Shown here one piece after another: positions 6,501 to 8,499 of a stretch of 8,499 bases of DNA. The notes under the pieces were generated by a model that was given only the letters and a program-made list of their open reading frames with translations, was not told the DNA's origin and searched no databases. A program made the translations under genes and the position numbers. Numbering within the stretch: position 1 is the first letter of the stretch; every line of letters starts with the position of its first letter. Source of the stretch: Rhodobacterales bacterium 34-62-10. Lineage in GTDB: Bacteria > Pseudomonadota > Alphaproteobacteria > Rhodobacterales > Rhodobacteraceae. The DNA is taken from contig NCJR01000071.1 of NCBI GenBank assembly GCA_002282555.1, positions 1 to 8,499 of the forward strand, given 5' to 3'.

Positions 6501-7478
6501 ATGAAAATCCACATCCTTGACGACTGGTTCGACACGCTGCGCGGCCTGCCCTCTTTTGCCCGGATGCAGGGGCATGAGGTGACGGTATGGACCGATCATG
6601 TCGAGAATATCGACATGCTGGCGGACAGGCTGTCCGGGGCCGAGGCGCTGGTGCTGTTCCGCGAGCGGACGCCCATCACGGCGGCGCTGCTGGAGCGTCT
6701 GCCGCACCTGCGCCTGATCTCGCAGCGCGGGCCTTATCCGCATGTGGATGTTACGGCCTGCACCCGTCATGGTGTGCTGCTATCGTCAAACATGAGCGCG
6801 GGCCTGCCCTCCTATGCGGCGGCAGAACTGACATGGGGTCTGATCCTGGCCGCGATGCGCCAGATCCCGCAGCAGATGGCATCGTTGCGCGCCGGGGACT
6901 GGCAGATGGGCGTCGGTCGCACTCTGCGCGGTCGGCCCTTGGGTCTTTATGGCTATGGTCGCGTCTCGGGCGTTGTCGCAGGCTATGCACGCGCCTTCGG
7001 GATGCCCGTGCATGTCTGGGGTTCTGACGCAGCACAGGAACGGGCGCGGGCCGATGGCCTTTTTGTGCCCGACAGCCGCGAGGCGTTCTTTGGCGGCTGC
7101 GACGTGATCAGCCTGCATGTGAAGCTGACACCGCAGACGCGCGGGATCATCACCGCCGACGATCTGGCGCAGATGCGCGCCGGATCGGTTCTGGTGAACA
7201 CATCACGCGCGGCGCTGATCGCCCCCGGCGCATTGCTGGACGGGCTGAATGCTGGTCGCCCCGGCATGGCAGCGCTGGATGTCTTTGACACCGAACCCCT
7301 GACCGACCCCGCCGATCCGCTGATGTCGCATCCGCATGTGATCTGCACACCCCATATCGGCTATGTGACCGAAGACGAGCTGGATATGCAATTCGGCGAC
7401 ATTTACGACCAGATCAACGCCTATGCCGGGGGCGCACCGATCCATCTGGTCAACCCCGAGGCCAGCGCGCAAGCCTGA
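6501..7478 (+). CDS. D-2-hydroxyacid dehydrogenase family protein (NAD-dependent)
   Basis: A 325-aa protein of the D-isomer-specific 2-hydroxyacid dehydrogenase family (SerA, glyoxylate reductase and related enzymes). These interconvert 2-oxo acids and D-2-hydroxy acids with NAD(P)H. The catalytic triad is visible: R236 in NTSRAALI, E265 in DVFDTEPL and H285 in CTPHIGY. The Rossmann nucleotide loop is GYGRVSG (151-157); the third glycine of GxGxxG is Ser156. There is no C-terminal ACT domain, so it is not long-form SerA. AAGGA lies 5 nt before ATG 6501. Its place after pheA invites the idea of a phenylpyruvate or other aromatic 2-oxo-acid reductase, but substrate cannot be read from sequence. 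It ends 8 bp from the stop of the convergent SRPBCC gene. Confidence 0.88.
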   Translation: MKIHILDDWFDTLRGLPSFARMQGHEVTVWTDHVENIDMLADRLSGAEALVLFRERTPITAALLERLPHLRLISQRGPYPHVDVTACTRHGVLLSSNMSAGLPSYAAAELTWGLILAAMRQIPQQMASLRAGDWQMGVGRTLRGRPLGLYGYGRVSGVVAGYARAFGMPVHVWGSDAAQERARADGLFVPDSREAFFGGCDVISLHVKLTPQTRGIITADDLAQMRAGSVLVNTSRAALIAPGALLDGLNAGRPGMAALDVFDTEPLTDPADPLMSHPHVICTPHIGYVTEDELDMQFGDIYDQINAYAGGAPIHLVNPEASAQA

Positions 7479-7487
7479 TCTCGGGTT
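7452..7487. terminator. Weak hairpin at the convergent gene ends (possible terminator)
   Basis: CCCGAG (7455-7460) can pair with CTCGGG (7480-7485), extended past a one-base bulge by AA/TT, across a 19-nt loop spanning the dehydrogenase stop. A five-T run occurs at about 7497-7501 on the plus strand but is not adjacent to the stem. It is a poor match to an intrinsic terminator, though it is the only structure seen between the convergent genes. Confidence 0.25.
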
Positions 7488-7954
7488 CACGTCGCCTTTT
7501 TCGCGCGGTCTTCCAGATCGCGCGCATAATCCGCCATCCTCAGATGGAACTTCTTGTTCAGATTTGTCCGCGCCAGCTTGAGCGATTGCACCAGAAGCCG
7601 CGCCGAAATCGACTTGGGTTTCAGCTCAAGATCGATACTCAGCCGGGTCCGCCCCCGCGACAGCGCGACAAGCTCGACTTTCATGTCGGTTTCCAGACCC
7701 TGCGCCACGGAATGAAATCGCATCATGTGCGGCGGTTCAAACTCTGTCATCTCGATGTCAAGCTGGCGTTGCCGCCCGCGCGCCACAAAGGACGCCGTCC
7801 ATCGCATGCCGATACCGGGTTTGCGCAGACTGTCCATGCGCTGCACTTCGGCCCCGCGCCGCAGGGCCGCACGCTCCAATGCCTCAAAGTCACTGACCAG
7901 AGCAAAGACCTGCTCGATCGGCGCCTCGATATCTTCTTTTGTCGAGAATTTCAT
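7487..7954 (-). CDS. SRPBCC-fold protein (polyketide cyclase/START-like lipid-binding family)
   Basis: A 155-aa soluble protein with no signal peptide. The opening MKFSTKEDIEAPIEQVFALVSDF is the typical first strand and helices of the SRPBCC (Bet v1-like) fold. It is followed by alternating strands (RWTASFVARGRQRQLDIEM, then MRFHS, then LSIDLELKPKS) and a long basic C-terminal helix (about 119-152). The fold makes a hydrophobic pocket that binds lipids or other small hydrophobic molecules; the ligand here is unknown and the family name does not define a reaction. ATG 7954 is chosen because the family motif begins at once; no strong Shine-Dalgarno is visible. It lies 127 bp downstream of nudC on the same strand and may be co-transcribed with it or have its own promoter. 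The gene looks intact. Confidence 0.82.
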   Translation of the reverse strand: MKFSTKEDIEAPIEQVFALVSDFEALERAALRRGAEVQRMDSLRKPGIGMRWTASFVARGRQRQLDIEMTEFEPPHMMRFHSVAQGLETDMKVELVALSRGRTRLSIDLELKPKSISARLLVQSLKLARTNLNKKFHLRMADYARDLEDRAKKAT

Positions 7955-8081
7955 AAGGTTTCACTCATTACTTTGTGTCGGGCAGGACTGTACCATCTCG
8001 GGACAGGGTTGTCCGCAGGGTCGGACGCACAGATACCCCCGGGCGACGTGGACAAGAAAAGTATCTGTGCATGATTTCATG
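7955..8081 (-). other. Spacer between nudC and the SRPBCC gene
   Basis: This 127-bp non-coding stretch contains the 10-bp inverted repeat at 8027-8070. It also has a small GGACA-gggt-TGTCC hairpin (8001-8014). I see no convincing -10/-35 pair. A five-codon frame, ATGAGTGAAACCTTATGA, overlaps the SRPBCC start on the minus strand but has no ribosome site. Confidence 0.5.
8027..8070. repeat. Perfect 10-bp inverted repeat with 24-nt spacer downstream of nudC
   Basis: GCACAGATAC (8027-8036) and GTATCTGTGC (8061-8070) are exact reverse complements. On the minus strand the hairpin begins 11 bases after the nudC stop (8082). Neither side carries a U-tract, so it is not a standard intrinsic terminator. 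It could protect the mRNA 3' end or be a split operator. Its function is not shown by the sequence. Confidence 0.6.
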
Positions 8082-8499
8082 TCAATCAAGCCTGTCCGCA
8101 AGCCAATTGCTGAGGATGAAATGCGCAATCGCCCCCTTGCGGGCGGGGAGCAATTTCGGGTGCCGCCCCGCAAAGGCCTCCAGCATCTCGTCACGGCTGA
8201 CCCAGATCGCATCCTCGATCTCGACCGGATCGATTGTGATGTCACGACTGGTCGCCTCGCCCCGACATCCCAGCATCAGGGATGACGGAAATGGCCAGGG
8301 CTGACTGGCAAGATAATCAACCTGTCCGACACGGATACCCGCCTCCTCCCAGACTTCCCGGCGCACGGCGGCCTCGATCGTTTCGCCGGGCTCGATGAAT
8401 CCGGCCAGCAGGGAATACATCCCCTCGGGCCAACCGGGTGAGCGCCCCATGAGAACGGAATTGCCATGCGTGATCAGCATGATGACCACCGGGTCGGTG
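8082..8499 (-). CDS. nudC: NADH pyrophosphatase NudC (C-terminal part, 5' end outside window)
   Basis: This Nudix hydrolase splits NADH into NMNH and AMP. NudC enzymes also remove NAD caps from RNA 5' ends (family knowledge). The visible 138 residues begin TDPVVIMLI, which normally follows a Zn-binding domain and YPR motif that lie beyond the edge. The Nudix box is complete: G33, E39, R47, E48, E51, E52 and G54 in the GX5EX7REUXEEXGU pattern. The downstream SQPWPFPSSLM (65-75) is the signature that separates NADH pyrophosphatases from other Nudix enzymes. The C-terminus AIAHFILSNWLADR is also typical. An in-frame GTG at 8489 is not the true start; the frame is open to the window edge. The stop is TGA at 8082. 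Confidence 0.93.
   Translation of the reverse strand, partial: TDPVVIMLITHGNSVLMGRSPGWPEGMYSLLAGFIEPGETIEAAVRREVWEEAGIRVGQVDYLASQPWPFPSSLMLGCRGEATSRDITIDPVEIEDAIWVSRDEMLEAFAGRHPKLLPARKGAIAHFILSNWLADRLD

Noticed and set aside
5841..6770. A 309-codon minus-strand frame over pheA and the dehydrogenase
   Set aside because: It is the shadow of two clear plus-strand genes, and its composition is low-complexity and Arg/His/Gln-rich.
7955..7972. A five-codon frame overlapping the SRPBCC start as a leader peptide
   Set aside because: It has no ribosome site and no regulatory codon pattern, and very short frames like this occur by chance.

Overview
The window looks like chromosomal DNA of a high-GC alphaproteobacterium of the Rhodobacteraceae (Roseobacter/Paracoccus) type. 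This rests on a CycM-like membrane-anchored cytochrome c552, an alphaproteobacterial prephenate dehydratase whose ACT domain carries ESYM, a complete YejA-YejB-YejE peptide importer, and a NudC with the SQPWPFP signature. This placement comes from recognising protein families, not from a database search. Coding density is high and codon use looks even. I see no tRNA, rRNA, CRISPR array, insertion sequence or phage gene.

Layout. (1) 4789 down to 602, minus strand: a peptide ABC-importer operon. It runs from the periplasmic binding protein (yejA, TTG start) to permease yejB, permease yejE, and then the start of the ATPase gene (yejF), which overlaps the yejE stop by 4 bp (ATGA). (2) 605 to 1, minus strand: the ATPase frame is intact for only about 73-78 codons, through Walker A. 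At a shared Met-Ile-Gly-Ala-Asp stretch (372-386) it changes, in frame, into the first ATP-grasp domain of the carbamoyl-phosphate synthase large subunit (carB). It stays open to the window edge. This yejF'-'carB chimera is the one truly anomalous structure here. It is either an illegitimate recombination or an assembly join. (3) 4790-4983: a spacer with a strong bidirectional hairpin terminator and the yejA leader. (4) 5493 down to 4984, minus strand: a cytochrome c552/CycM-type gene, divergent from (5) pheA, prephenate dehydratase (5640-6470, plus), followed by a D-2-hydroxyacid dehydrogenase (6501-7478, plus). (6) Minus strand from the right edge: nudC (5' end outside the window), a 127-bp spacer with a perfect 10-bp inverted repeat, and an SRPBCC-fold protein that converges on the dehydrogenase with only 8 bp between stops.

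Functionally, the left half encodes uptake of peptides or peptide-like compounds across the inner membrane, powered by an ATPase that is broken in this sequence. The centre has a respiratory electron carrier beside the phenylalanine branch enzyme, and the right half has NAD-related housekeeping. Apart from the chimera the gene content is ordinary, and I found no convincing new multi-gene system.
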